Shown: positions 44,067-52,719, counted from the first letter of the stretch. The stretch is 64,000 bases of DNA from Natronorubrum texcoconense (GCF_900100335.1 NZ_FNFE01000007.1:186001-250000), one strand, 5' to 3'. Notes: generated by a model from the sequence alone, not told the origin. A program made the numbers and translations.

Positions 44067-45062
44067 ATGGAGACCCGCAAGGTCCAGGTGACCGGTGGCT
44101 CGACGTATACGGTGTCGCTCCCGAAGTCGTGGGCGACGGAAAACGGTGTCAGCAGTGGCTCGACCGTCGAAATATATTCGGACGACGATACGTTGCTCGT
44201 CACGCCACAGCGCGAGACTGATCATCAGGAGGGGACCCTCGAGATCGCCACGCTCGAGGACGAACAGCTGATCCGAGCCGTCCTGACGATGTACGTCAGC
44301 GGCTTCGATATCATCCGTCTCGAAGCGGGGCGGATCACGACTGACCAGCGGCGCGCGATTCGCAGCGCGGTCCAGGGGCTCGTCGGCGTCGAAGTCGTCG
44401 AGGAGGGCAGCGGCTCCGTCGTCGTCCAGGACCTCCTCGACTCCGCGGAGCTATCGATCGTCAACGCCGTCAGTCGGATGCGCCTGATCGCCACCTCGAT
44501 GCTCGCGGACGCCGTCACCGCCCTCGTCGAGAACGACGACGACATCGCCCGCGACGTGATCGAGCGCGACGACGACGTCGATCGACTCTTCCTCGTCGTC
44601 TCCCGGATCTTCCGGGCGACGCTGCGCTCACCCCGCGCCGCCGAGGGGCTCGGCGTCTCCCGCGAGGACTGCTTCGACTTCCACTCGAGTGCGCGCCAAC
44701 TCGAGCGCGTCGCCGACCACGCCGTCAAGATCAGCCAACTCGCGCGCAAACTCGACGACGTCCCGGAGGGCGTCGCCGATGCCCTGCTCGAACTCCACGC
44801 CGACGCGTCGACGATCATCGAGCAATCGATGGACGCCCTCTTCGCCGAGGACAGCGACGAGGCGACGAAGCTGGGTCACGAGGCGCTCGAGTCCGTCCTC
44901 GAAATCGACGAACACACCCGGACGATCGACGACATGCTTCGGGACCTCGAGCCCGTACAGGCACAGTCCCTCGGCCTGATTCTCGACTCGCTGTCCCGAA
45001 GCGCGGACTACGGCGGCAACATCGCCGAGACGGCGCTGCAGAAGGCCGCGCCGCGCCCCTGA
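44067..45062 (+). CDS. AbrB-PhoU phosphate regulator, divergent from pstS
   Basis: 331 residues. AbrB domain METRKVQVTGGSTYTVSLPKSWATENGVSSGSTVEIY, then PhoU helices (MRLIATSMLADAVTALVENDDD; ARQLERVADHAVKISQLARKL; LSRSADYGGNIAETAL). Same plan as the protein at 38078 but clearly diverged, so old paralogues. Divergence from pstS and matching promoters suggest it controls both units. Known relatives in Haloferax and Halobacterium affect pst expression. Confidence 0.9.
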   Translation: METRKVQVTGGSTYTVSLPKSWATENGVSSGSTVEIYSDDDTLLVTPQRETDHQEGTLEIATLEDEQLIRAVLTMYVSGFDIIRLEAGRITTDQRRAIRSAVQGLVGVEVVEEGSGSVVVQDLLDSAELSIVNAVSRMRLIATSMLADAVTALVENDDDIARDVIERDDDVDRLFLVVSRIFRATLRSPRAAEGLGVSREDCFDFHSSARQLERVADHAVKISQLARKLDDVPEGVADALLELHADASTIIEQSMDALFAEDSDEATKLGHEALESVLEIDEHTRTIDDMLRDLEPVQAQSLGLILDSLSRSADYGGNIAETALQKAAPRP

Positions 45063-45131
45063 TGGTCCCTTCCTTTAGTATCAACACCGTTACAAAAACG
45101 TCGTTCAGGGAACGGTTTTGTCAACTGGTCC

Positions 45132-45147
45132 CATACGCAAACGTATG
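45132..45147. promoter_or_regulatory. Inverted repeat over the start codon of the winged-helix gene
   Basis: CATACG-CAAA-CGTATG, perfect six-base arms; the second arm contains the ATG at 45145. Candidate operator for self-repression by the winged-helix protein. Confidence 0.45.
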
Positions 45148-46050
45148 AGTAAGTCTGACGCCTCGAGCGAACGCGAGAGCGTCCTCGCGTGCACCGACTG
45201 TCTCGATCCGGCGGACGCCTTCGCCCTGATCGGCAACGAGACCCGCCTCGCGATTCTCGAGGCGCTGTGGGCGGCCGACGACCGTCCGGTTGCGTTCTCG
45301 GAACTGCGACGCGAGGTCGGGATGCGCGACTCGGCGCAGTTCAACTACCACCTCCAGAAGCTGCTCGGCCAGTTCGTCGTCGGCTCCGAGGACGGCTACG
45401 ACTTCAAACACGCCGGCGAGAAGGTCGTCCGCTCGGTGATCGCCGGCTCGTTCAACGAGCACCCGACGATCGATCCGTTTCCGGTCGAGGGCTCCTGCGT
45501 CGCCTGCGGCGGGCCGCTCGAGGCCCGCTATCGGGACGAACGACTCGCGATCGGCTGTCGCGACTGCGGACACGGCCACGGCGAGTACGGCTTCCCGCCG
45601 GGCGGGCTGAACGACCGAACGCGAGACGAAGTTGCCGCCGCCTTCGATCAGCGGGTGAAACACCTCCACTGTCTCGCGGCCGACGGCGTCTGTCCGGAGT
45701 GCAGCGGTCGCGTCGAATCGCACGTCGTCGAGGACGACGACTGCTGTCTCGGGGCCACGGTGCGCATCGATCACGAGTGCGTCCAGTGCGGTCACACCCT
45801 CTGTTCGGCGCCCGGACTCCGCCTGCTCGATCACTCGCAGGTGGTCGGCTTCCACCGCGAGCGCGGCGTCTCGCTGGACGAACGGCCCTACTGGACCCTG
45901 CCGTGGTGTGTCTCCGACGAGTACACGACCGTCGTCGACCGCGATCCGATCCGGCTCCGGGTCCGCGTCCCGCTCGAGGGCGACGAACTCCGCGCCACGC
46001 TAGACGCGGATCTCGAGGTACTGGAGACGACCGTCGAATCGGCCGACTGA
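45145..46050 (+). CDS. Winged-helix regulator with Cys-rich zinc domains (DUF7351-like)
   Basis: 301 residues from ATG 45145. N-terminal ArsR-like winged helix (DPADAFALIGNETRLAILEALWAADD; MRDSAQFNYHLQKLLGQFV). Then two or three zinc ribbons: GSCVACGGPLEARY with AIGCRDCGHGHGEYGFPPGG, GVCPECSGRVESHV, HECVQCGHTLCSAP. The C-terminal part has a beta-rich domain. Probably a haloarchaeal transcriptional regulator responding to a metal or metabolite. It follows AbrB-PhoU by about 80 bases on the same strand but has its own inverted repeat. Confidence 0.8.
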   Translation: MSKSDASSERESVLACTDCLDPADAFALIGNETRLAILEALWAADDRPVAFSELRREVGMRDSAQFNYHLQKLLGQFVVGSEDGYDFKHAGEKVVRSVIAGSFNEHPTIDPFPVEGSCVACGGPLEARYRDERLAIGCRDCGHGHGEYGFPPGGLNDRTRDEVAAAFDQRVKHLHCLAADGVCPECSGRVESHVVEDDDCCLGATVRIDHECVQCGHTLCSAPGLRLLDHSQVVGFHRERGVSLDERPYWTLPWCVSDEYTTVVDRDPIRLRVRVPLEGDELRATLDADLEVLETTVESAD

Positions 46051-46117
46051 ACGGCGAGCCGGACGGATCGCGCCACGATTCGCGCGCTTTTTCCCGCTGG
46101 CACCCCTCTCGAGGGAC

Positions 46118-47134
46118 GTGAGTGAGTTCGCGTTCGAACTCGAGCTGTGTGCCCACCTCGAGTCGCGTCGCGAGGGGGTCCTCGCCCGCCAGCTCGGCGC
46201 GAGCGTCGCCGATCCCGGCGGGCGAATCCTCGACGTGGTCTGCGTCGAACCGGGCCCCGCGTTCGACGACCGCGTCGCCCTCTCGAGCGCCGCCGTTCCG
46301 GACGCTGCGATCGAGGCCGACGTGGGTACCGGACGGGCGCGCTACTGGAAGGACGCCTTCGACTGTCACCCCGATCAAGCCCGACGCGCCGTCGACCGAG
46401 CCTGCGAGATCGGCTTCTTCGAACGCGAACGCCGCAAGGGTCGCGAGTACGTCCGACAGGTGGCCCGCTACCCGGACTGGTATAGTCGCATCGTCGGTAT
46501 CGAGAACAAGCCCGATCTGGGTCGGCCGGGGGATCTCGAGGCCCAGCTCCGAACCGACGTCAGCCTCGCGGTGGTCGACGAAATCGTGCTCGCGACGGAG
46601 AGCTACGTCACGCGCGCCCACCTGAACCGAATCCCCGAGGCGGTCGGCGTCTGGCGCGTGCATCGCGAAGACTCGAGTGGGCAGGGCGAGGATGGAGTTG
46701 AGATCGAGGTGATTCGGGAATCCGAGCCGCTTGCCGTCGAGGATTCGGGGATCGAACCCCTCGAGTCCCACCCCGGCCGAACCGACATCGCCGTCGTTGC
46801 CCCCGACGCGAAGGCCCGCAAGCGGCGTCGGATCGGCGAGCGAGCCTACGGCAAGGGGTGGCGAACGTACGACTTTCCGGCGTGTGGGACCTGTCGTCCG
46901 GACGACTCGAGCGGCGCGACGCTTCCCTACTGTTCGTGGAAGGGGCGCGTGGTCGACGCCGGCTCGGAGTGTGGGACTTCGTGTGGGGGGTACGAGCCCG
47001 TATCGGAGTCGTGTTCGGAAACAGAGTCGCCTCCGGCGGTGGATCTCGAGGCCGAGCGCGACCGCCGAACGCCCTGGACCGCCGACCCGGACGGGAAACG
47101 GCGTCGGCAGTCGGGGTTGGATCAGTTCGGGTAG
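46118..47134 (+). CDS. Conserved haloarchaeal protein, DUF5787 type
   Basis: 338 residues from a GTG at 46118 (the frame has no ATG nearby). FAFELELCAHLESRREGVLARQLGASV opens it; a central WYSRIVGIENKPDLGRPGDLEAQLRTDVSLAVVDEIVLATE resembles the D-x(n)-ExK core of restriction-like nucleases (E and K in IENK). The C-terminus has several cysteines (ACGTCRPD, YCSWK, CGTSCGGY). Probably a DNA-repair-like or nuclease-fold protein; activity not shown. Confidence 0.75.
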   Translation: MSEFAFELELCAHLESRREGVLARQLGASVADPGGRILDVVCVEPGPAFDDRVALSSAAVPDAAIEADVGTGRARYWKDAFDCHPDQARRAVDRACEIGFFERERRKGREYVRQVARYPDWYSRIVGIENKPDLGRPGDLEAQLRTDVSLAVVDEIVLATESYVTRAHLNRIPEAVGVWRVHREDSSGQGEDGVEIEVIRESEPLAVEDSGIEPLESHPGRTDIAVVAPDAKARKRRRIGERAYGKGWRTYDFPACGTCRPDDSSGATLPYCSWKGRVVDAGSECGTSCGGYEPVSESCSETESPPAVDLEAERDRRTPWTADPDGKRRRQSGLDQFG

Positions 47135-47457
47135 GCTGCTCGATCGTTGAGTTTAGTGAACGCTTTGTGTTGCTCAGTGGTTGAGAAGACGAGCGGTTTG
47201 CAATCGCTGGCGGCAGTGAGTGCCACGTCCTCCCCAACCGATTCACTCGCTCCAAAGTCGCTCGCTCATCCCTCACACGTCTTCGAGCCGCGGTTCACCG
47301 TCAGTTCACCGCGGCTCAGCGCGCGCCACCGCACGTGGTTTGGTTAGTCCGAACGGTAACGCCTTGCCCTGTACTGAACGACAGGGAACACTGCTACTCG
47401 CGCTACGAACGGTCCGTTTCACGGCGTCAAAGCGTCGTTATCGACTCAATACAACGA
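47135..47457. other. Gene-free stretch with a strong hairpin
   Basis: 323 bases. Contains repeated TCGCTC/CACTCGCTCC low-complexity sequence near 47245-47275, in style like the insert of the long palindromic element, and the hairpin at 47285-47317. I see no gene and no transposase trace. Confidence 0.5.
47285..47317. other. Ten-base-pair GC-rich hairpin
   Basis: GAGCCGCGGT and ACCGCGGCTC pair perfectly around 13 bases which themselves contain a short direct repeat (TTCACCG twice). Sits between the convergent DUF5787 and lipoprotein genes; could terminate either, or be the remnant of a mobile palindromic element. Confidence 0.5.
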
Positions 47458-47964
47458 TTAGTCGTCGCCCTCGAGAACCCGAAACGCGCCCGTAAACTCC
47501 TCGCCGTCCGCGTCGCGACTGCCGTAGAGATACGCGCCGTCGGCCCAGAAGAGTCGGTCGAACTGGTAGCCCGCCTCCTGCTCGTCGACGGAATCTTCGT
47601 CGACGTCCTCGTCCCAGACGCACTCCGGCGGGATGTCGATCGGATAGATACCGGTACTTGCCCCCTCCCAGGTCCACTCGAGGACGGTGTCCTGATCGAT
47701 CTCGAGCGCGTCAGGCTCGAAACCGTCCCCATCGGGGTCGACCGTGATCTCGACGGTCTCTTCGCCAGTGTGGTCCTCGAGGTTGCGCGCTTCGAGGACC
47801 GACTCGGCGTCGCGGTCGTCGCCGTTCGCGCTCTCGGTCTCGTTTTCGTCCTCGTCGTCCCCCGGGTTTTCGTCTCCGTCGTCGGCACTGTCCTCACCGA
47901 GACAGCCGGCGAGCGCAGCAGCAGCCACAGTCGTCCCGACGATCCGTCGCCTGGTCCACTCCAT
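47458..47964 (-). CDS. Cupredoxin-like lipoprotein lacking copper ligands
   Basis: 168 residues. Signal MEWTRRRIVGTTVAAAALAGC (Tat-like Arg, lipobox ALAGC), then about 35 acidic residues, then a halocyanin-like fold: DGFEPDALEIDQDTVLEWTWEG, GIYPIDIP and LFWADGAYLYGSRDADGEEFTGAFRVLEG. In halocyanins the same places carry HNV and YYCTPHxxxGM; here they are YPI and YGSRDA..GAF, so His, Cys, His and Met are all replaced. It should not bind type 1 copper. Cell-surface protein, last of three same-strand genes after the KaiC and kinase genes. Confidence 0.74.
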   Translation of the reverse strand: MEWTRRRIVGTTVAAAALAGCLGEDSADDGDENPGDDEDENETESANGDDRDAESVLEARNLEDHTGEETVEITVDPDGDGFEPDALEIDQDTVLEWTWEGASTGIYPIDIPPECVWDEDVDEDSVDEQEAGYQFDRLFWADGAYLYGSRDADGEEFTGAFRVLEGDD

Positions 47965-48024
47965 GGCCGGAATACGGGCTCCAACATCTTGAATTCTCGA
48001 CTCGGTTCTCCGTGGAGACGGCCC

Positions 48025-49119
48025 TTACGGGTCGTCGACCGCGGGGAGGGAGAACGTGAACGTCGCTCCCTCGCCCGGCTCGGACTCCACCCAGATCCGT
48101 CCGTCGTGGCGCTCGACGATCCGCTTACAGAGGGCGAGGCCGATTCCGGTGCCGGCGTGTTCCTCGTGGCTGTGGAGCCGCTGGAAGATCTCGAAGATCC
48201 GCTCTTGGTCGCCGGGGTCGATACCGATCCCGTCGTCGCTGACCGACAGGCGCCACCGCGAGCCGACTCGCTCGGCTCCGATGCGGATCTCCGGCGTACC
48301 GGTGCCGTTGTACTCGATCGCGTTCGACAGCAGATTTTGGAACAGCTGCCGAAGCTGGTCGGGATCGCCTTCGACGCGGGGGAGCGGTTCGACCCGGATA
48401 TCGGCGTCGTGCTCCTCGATCATGACCATTAGATCCGTGAGCGCGTCCTCGAGCACCGTGTTCAGGTCCATCGGCTCGAGCGGATCTCCCTCCGAGTCGA
48501 CCCGGGAGTACTCGAGCAGGCCGTCGATCATCGCGCTCATCCGATCGGCGCCGTCGATCGCGAACTCGAGGAACTCGTCGGCGTCCTGATCGAGTTCGCC
48601 GCCGTATCGCTGCTCGATCAACTGGAGGTAGCTCGAGACCATCCGCAGGGGCTCTTGCAGGTCGTGTGAGGCCGCGTAGGCGAACTGCTCGAGGGATCTG
48701 TTGGACTCCTCGAGTCTCGCGATGTAGTGGCGGAGCTCTTTCGACTGCGACCGACGGGTAAGTAGGGTGTTCAGCCGCCGAAAGAGGACGTTTCGGTCGA
48801 TCGGCGCATCGACGATTTCGTCGACGAGCAGGGGTGGCTCGCGCTCGTCCGGATCCGGAAGCGAGATCCGAAGCCTGCTGTCCCGCCGGCGAACGACGAC
48901 GACCGGACAGAAGACGGGATCGCTCTCTTCGACGCGCTCGCGCAACTCGCGGTGATACTCGGGAAACGTGTGATCGTCGATGAGATAGCAGTCGGCCTCG
49001 CCGACCGCCTGCTCGGTCTCGACCTCGTAGTGTCCCTCGAGCAACGCCTCGACGGCAGCACGGTTGCCCGCTTCGCCGATGAGTAACTGAATCGTTCCGC
49101 GCTGGTCGGCGGCCGTCAT
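48025..49119 (-). CDS. Histidine kinase with receiver-like N-terminal domain
   Basis: 364 residues, no membrane segments. Residues 1-125 have the layout of a receiver (IQLLIGEAGNR; DCYLIDDHTFPEY; FCPVVVVRRRD; EIVDAPIDRNVLFRRLNTLLTRR), with Asp residues near the phospho-acceptor strand though not a typical LVDxxMP. Then a coiled-coil, HisKA (EQFAYAASHDLQEPLRMVSSY, His 152) and HATPase (NLLSNAIEYNG, DDGIGIDP, GTGIGLALCKRIVERHDG). Probably relays signals inside the cell. The upstream gene is a KaiC-like ATPase 40 bases away on the same strand. Confidence 0.87.
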   Translation of the reverse strand: MTAADQRGTIQLLIGEAGNRAAVEALLEGHYEVETEQAVGEADCYLIDDHTFPEYHRELRERVEESDPVFCPVVVVRRRDSRLRISLPDPDEREPPLLVDEIVDAPIDRNVLFRRLNTLLTRRSQSKELRHYIARLEESNRSLEQFAYAASHDLQEPLRMVSSYLQLIEQRYGGELDQDADEFLEFAIDGADRMSAMIDGLLEYSRVDSEGDPLEPMDLNTVLEDALTDLMVMIEEHDADIRVEPLPRVEGDPDQLRQLFQNLLSNAIEYNGTGTPEIRIGAERVGSRWRLSVSDDGIGIDPGDQERIFEIFQRLHSHEEHAGTGIGLALCKRIVERHDGRIWVESEPGEGATFTFSLPAVDDP

Positions 49120-49159
49120 GGATGCGGGTCGGTGGGCCGACGGCGCGTTCCTGGTCCCA

Positions 49160-50650
49160 TCATTCGGTTCGGGGGCTGTTCGCGGGACCGCTCGCTCTCG
49201 GAGATCCCTGAAGAATTCCGTAGAGACCCGTCAACGGTTCGCCGACGTGGATTCCGTTCGACGTGATTTCGAACTCGCGGAGACTGTGTTCGAACCCGCC
49301 GGTTCGCTTTTTCAACACGCCGATGACCTTTCGGAGGCTGCCGTCCATCTCGACGTAGCTCAGGAACATGAGATTGTCCGCGATATAGCTCAGATCACCG
49401 CTCGTCGCCCTCGAGATCCCCGTGATCTCGGAGATTTCGTTCATGATGAGCACCGTCACGCCGCGGCTCTTCAGATACCGAGTCAGCGCGTGTAGTTTCC
49501 GCACGAGTTCGGACTCCTGTCCCTGTAGCGAGACCGTGTAGCCGTCGATCCCGTCGATCATCACGATGTCTGCCCCCTGTTCGTTCACCTGCTGTTTGAC
49601 CATGTGCCCGAACTCCTCGCCCGAGCGCGTGAGCGGTTCGACTTCGGTCACCGCGAGCGATCCCTCCTCGCGAAGCCTTCGGACGGGTAAGCCGATCGAC
49701 TCCGATCGGTGATCGTACGTTCGTCCGTCCTCCTCGAAGAGATAGATCGCCGACTGGAGACCGTTCTCGGCCGCCTGACACAGCAACTGTGTGCCGGTCG
49801 ACGTCTTTCCGGTCCCCGTCGGTCCGCTGATGAACGTCACGGTCTCTTGCTCGAAGCCGCCGCCGACCAGATCGTCGAGTTCATCGATACCGAACTGGAC
49901 GCGCTCGGTCTCGAAGCGGCGGTTCTGCTTGGCTTGTTCGTCGGCCTGTTCGGGAATCAGCTGCGGAAATACCTCGATACCCTCGCCGCGGATTGCCATC
50001 CCGTGATCCCCCTCTATCTGACCGCGTGCACGGTGTTTCGCGGCTTTGATCCGACGGCCGCGCTCGCCTCGAGTGAGTTCGAGGATCCCGTCGCTGAGCG
50101 AGCGGATCTCCGAATCGTACTCCTGTCCGGTGGCGGACGTCGCCGTCGCGATCACGGTTACTTCGCGCTGCTTGAGAAAGCGCATGAACGCGAGAATGCG
50201 CTTTCGAAACTGGTGGTCGTTCGCCTCGACGTATCGTAGTTGCGTGATCGGATCGACCACGACGCGGTCGGGATCGATGTCGCGGATGGCGTCGTGAATA
50301 TCCTGCGTGTACCGGTTCTGTTCGATATCGCTCGGATTGACCAGATCGTAGGAGTAGTCTTCGATGAAGAATTCGGAGTCGGGTCCCAGGTCGAGAAATT
50401 CCGCCTCGGAGATGTCGATGCCGACTGCGGCCCCGTTCGAGAGAATCTCCCCGCGAGACTCCTCGCTGTGGATGAACAGTACCGTTTCGTCCGCCTCGAG
50501 ACCCTCCTCGAGAAAGTGCATGCCGAGTAACGTCTTTCCGGTACCCGGCTGGCCCTGAATGAGATACATACGGCCGGTGACGAGGCCGCCGCGGAGAATA
50601 TCGTCTACCCCATCAACTCCGCTATGTATCGATGATACGTTCGATCCCAT
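49160..50650 (-). CDS. Dual-domain KaiC-like RecA-superfamily ATPase
   Basis: 496 residues from ATG 50650 (a GTG at 50662 would add four). Two KaiC domains in tandem: Walker A GQPGTGKT at about 33-40 and GPTGTGKT at 276-283; catalytic Glu pairs in LFIHSEES and LFEEDGRTYDHRSE; Walker B RVVVDPITQLRY and DIVMIDGIDGY; the second domain ends with TGISRATSGDLSYIADNLMFL and KVIGVLKKRTGGFEHSLREFEI. Haloarchaeal KaiC homologues have been linked to light/dark control and signalling; here it is paired with a histidine kinase. Confidence 0.92.
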   Translation of the reverse strand: MGSNVSSIHSGVDGVDDILRGGLVTGRMYLIQGQPGTGKTLLGMHFLEEGLEADETVLFIHSEESRGEILSNGAAVGIDISEAEFLDLGPDSEFFIEDYSYDLVNPSDIEQNRYTQDIHDAIRDIDPDRVVVDPITQLRYVEANDHQFRKRILAFMRFLKQREVTVIATATSATGQEYDSEIRSLSDGILELTRGERGRRIKAAKHRARGQIEGDHGMAIRGEGIEVFPQLIPEQADEQAKQNRRFETERVQFGIDELDDLVGGGFEQETVTFISGPTGTGKTSTGTQLLCQAAENGLQSAIYLFEEDGRTYDHRSESIGLPVRRLREEGSLAVTEVEPLTRSGEEFGHMVKQQVNEQGADIVMIDGIDGYTVSLQGQESELVRKLHALTRYLKSRGVTVLIMNEISEITGISRATSGDLSYIADNLMFLSYVEMDGSLRKVIGVLKKRTGGFEHSLREFEITSNGIHVGEPLTGLYGILQGSPRASGPANSPRTE

Positions 50651-50797
50651 GTACCCGTACACGGAACTGGCGGTTATGAATCACACTATCCTAACTGTCC
50701 TCGAGCGTATAGGAACCGGTAACGGTCACGGATATCCCCACGGGCGTTCCTTCGAACCCACCTTCCGTCTCCAGATAGAGGACCGGTCGAACACGGG

Positions 50798-51622
50798 TTA
50801 GAGCACGTACTGCTCGCCGTCGATCGCCAGCGGCTCCTCGAACGCCTCATCGGCCGGATAGTAGTGTGCGAGGTGGACCAGCCGCGTTCGCTCGGCGTTC
50901 AACTCGTCGGCCAATTCGAGCGCGCCCTCTCGAGTCATGTGTTTCGTCCCGAACGTCCGGGGAACGCCCGCGTCGTTCTCGTGGCGACCCCCGATCGGGT
51001 GGTACTCACAGAGGTGTGCGGGGACGATGCCGTCCGCGAGCAACAGGTCGGGGTCGGCGAGGGCCTCGCGCGAGTCCGCCGGAACGTTGTAGCTCGTATC
51101 GCCCGAGAGCGACAGTTTCGCGCCCGTCTTGGGGTCCTCAATCGCGACGCCGTAACACAAAAGCGGCGGGTGTTCGACCGGGACCAGCGTCACGTCGAAG
51201 CCACAGACCCGAACGGACTCGAGGGGCGTCGTCGGGTGGACGTCGATCGACTCGAGGTAGTGGTAGTCCGCCCGGACCGTCTCGGCGACGCTCTTGTCCG
51301 TCTTCGGATCGGTTTCGTTCGCCGCGTAGACGTCGAGGGAGTCGAAGACGCGAAAGACGTTGCCGAGCCCGTCGAGGTGATCGAAGTGGATGTGCGTGAC
51401 GATGGCCGCGTCGGGCAGCGGGACGTCGTCGCGCAGGAACTGATACCGAAAGTCGGGGCTGAAGTCGATCAGCAGCGACTCCTCGGTGCGTTCGTTCTCG
51501 ACGTGAACCGAAAACCGGGTGCGCTCGACCTCGCGCTCGCGGGCGGTCTCGCAGGTGTCACAGTCGCAGCCGACGGTGGGCGTCCCGGTCGTGTCGCCGG
51601 TTCCGAGCAGGGTGACGCGCAT
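50798..51622 (-). CDS. Metallo-beta-lactamase-fold hydrolase, PhnP-like
   Basis: 274 residues from ATG 51622 (MRVTLLGTGDTTGTPTVGC); a GTG at 51628 precedes it. Zinc ligands in VTHIHFDHLDGL, VPVEHPPLL, LSLSGDTSYNVP and HLAHYYP; CDCDTCETARE near the N-terminus is the PhnP-type structural zinc site. Family members hydrolyse cyclic phosphodiesters or nucleic acid ends. Substrate unknown. Confidence 0.87.
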   Translation of the reverse strand: MRVTLLGTGDTTGTPTVGCDCDTCETAREREVERTRFSVHVENERTEESLLIDFSPDFRYQFLRDDVPLPDAAIVTHIHFDHLDGLGNVFRVFDSLDVYAANETDPKTDKSVAETVRADYHYLESIDVHPTTPLESVRVCGFDVTLVPVEHPPLLCYGVAIEDPKTGAKLSLSGDTSYNVPADSREALADPDLLLADGIVPAHLCEYHPIGGRHENDAGVPRTFGTKHMTREGALELADELNAERTRLVHLAHYYPADEAFEEPLAIDGEQYVL

Positions 51623-51712
51623 GGTCACCGTCGTCCTCCGTGGGAGTCCGGTGAGCTACCGGCTCCCAGACCGACTACGGGTCCGCGCACGGGACCGCCG
51701 GTCCGTCGTCGC

Positions 51713-52042
51713 CTACACATACGACCGCCCTTCTTCGAACGCCGTCCGCACGAACGGGTGGTCCTCGCTGGCTTCGAACCGCTCGACCGGCAGCACGTAC
51801 ACCGAGGTGACGACCCCGTGTTCGAGACCGACGCGCTCGCCGAGTCCCTCGAGCTGCCGTTCGGCGGCCTCGTCGTGGTCCTCGAGGACGACCAGCGCCT
51901 CCCACTCGGCGCGCATGCCGCGGTCGTCACCTCGGACCGCGTCACCGAAGACGACGAGGTGACGGATCGAGTCGCCGTACTCCGCCTGCGCTCGGTCGGC
52001 GAACGCGTCCGCGGCGCTTCCCTGTGACGATCCATCGCTCAT
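51713..52042 (-). CDS. Nucleotidyltransferase-like protein with degenerate active site
   Basis: 109 residues from ATG 52042 (MSDGSSQGSAADAF). IRHLVVFGDAVRGDDRGMRAEWEALVVLED aligns with the GS-x(10-13)-DxD core of minimal nucleotidyltransferases, but GS is GD and the DxD is not kept (EWEALVV). The C-terminal half, VTSVYVLPVERFEASEDHPFVRTAFEEG, is typical of the HEPN-partner MNT fold. Probably not catalytic; no HEPN gene is adjacent. Confidence 0.65.
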   Translation of the reverse strand: MSDGSSQGSAADAFADRAQAEYGDSIRHLVVFGDAVRGDDRGMRAEWEALVVLEDHDEAAERQLEGLGERVGLEHGVVTSVYVLPVERFEASEDHPFVRTAFEEGRSYV

Positions 52043-52143
52043 TGGCGTCCGATTAGAACCCGCCACATAAAGGGTATTCCCCCGCCGGTCGTCTCCGGTC
52101 GCTCGGTCCGACGGTCGCTGGCGATTCGACGGCCGATTGCGAA

Positions 52144-52572
52144 CTACCGCGTTCCGAATCCGTCAGTGGATGCACCCTCGTCCGCGTCTCCCCCGCCGCG
52201 TTCGCCGCGCTCGTACTCGTGCTCTCGAAGCAGATCCGGCTCGACGTCGCGGAGGACGGCCTCGTGAGTCGCCTCGAGGACCACCGGCGGTGCACAGTCG
52301 GCCTCGACCGACTCTATCCATCGCCCGAGACAGAGACACCACCGATCCCCAGGCTCGAGACCGGGGAACTCGAACTCGGGCTTCGGCGTGACGAGGTCGT
52401 TTCCCCGGGCGCTGCTGAACCGCAGGAACTCCTCGGTCATCACGGCACAGATCTCGTGGCGGCCCCGATCCGATTCGACGCGACGACAGCAGCCGTCCCG
52501 GAGAAAGCCGGTCGATGGATCGGTGCCACAGGGTTCGAGGTCGGTCCCGTAGACGTTCCGGTCCGTACTCAT
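52144..52572 (-). CDS. DUF2237 protein
   Basis: 142 residues from ATG 52572. The conserved DUF2237 pattern is complete: NVYGTDLEPCGTDPSTGFLRDGCC, HEICAVMTEEFLRFSSARGNDLVTP, FEFPGLEPGDRWCLCLGRW and PPVVLEATHEAVLRDV. Widespread in bacteria and haloarchaea; biochemical role unknown. Ends in an acidic, Gly-rich tail. Confidence 0.88.
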   Translation of the reverse strand: MSTDRNVYGTDLEPCGTDPSTGFLRDGCCRRVESDRGRHEICAVMTEEFLRFSSARGNDLVTPKPEFEFPGLEPGDRWCLCLGRWIESVEADCAPPVVLEATHEAVLRDVEPDLLREHEYERGERGGGDADEGASTDGFGTR

Positions 52573-52719
52573 ACTCGGGCTATCGGATGTCGCCAACAAA
52601 AAGGCGTGTCCTCAGCGCCCGAGGCGCGAGCACATCCCATCGTTCTCGAACCTTCGCAACTGTCGGCACCAACTCTGGGGACACACCGGACACGCAATTC
52701 CTGTACGAATGGGATCGAC

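Noticed and set aside
47135-47457. Insertion-sequence remnant
   Set aside because: Low-complexity and a hairpin only; no transposase pieces or flanking duplications seen.
52573-52719. Small gene between DUF2237 and PHP genes
   Set aside because: Under 150 bases, no frame with both a good start and G/C-biased third positions.
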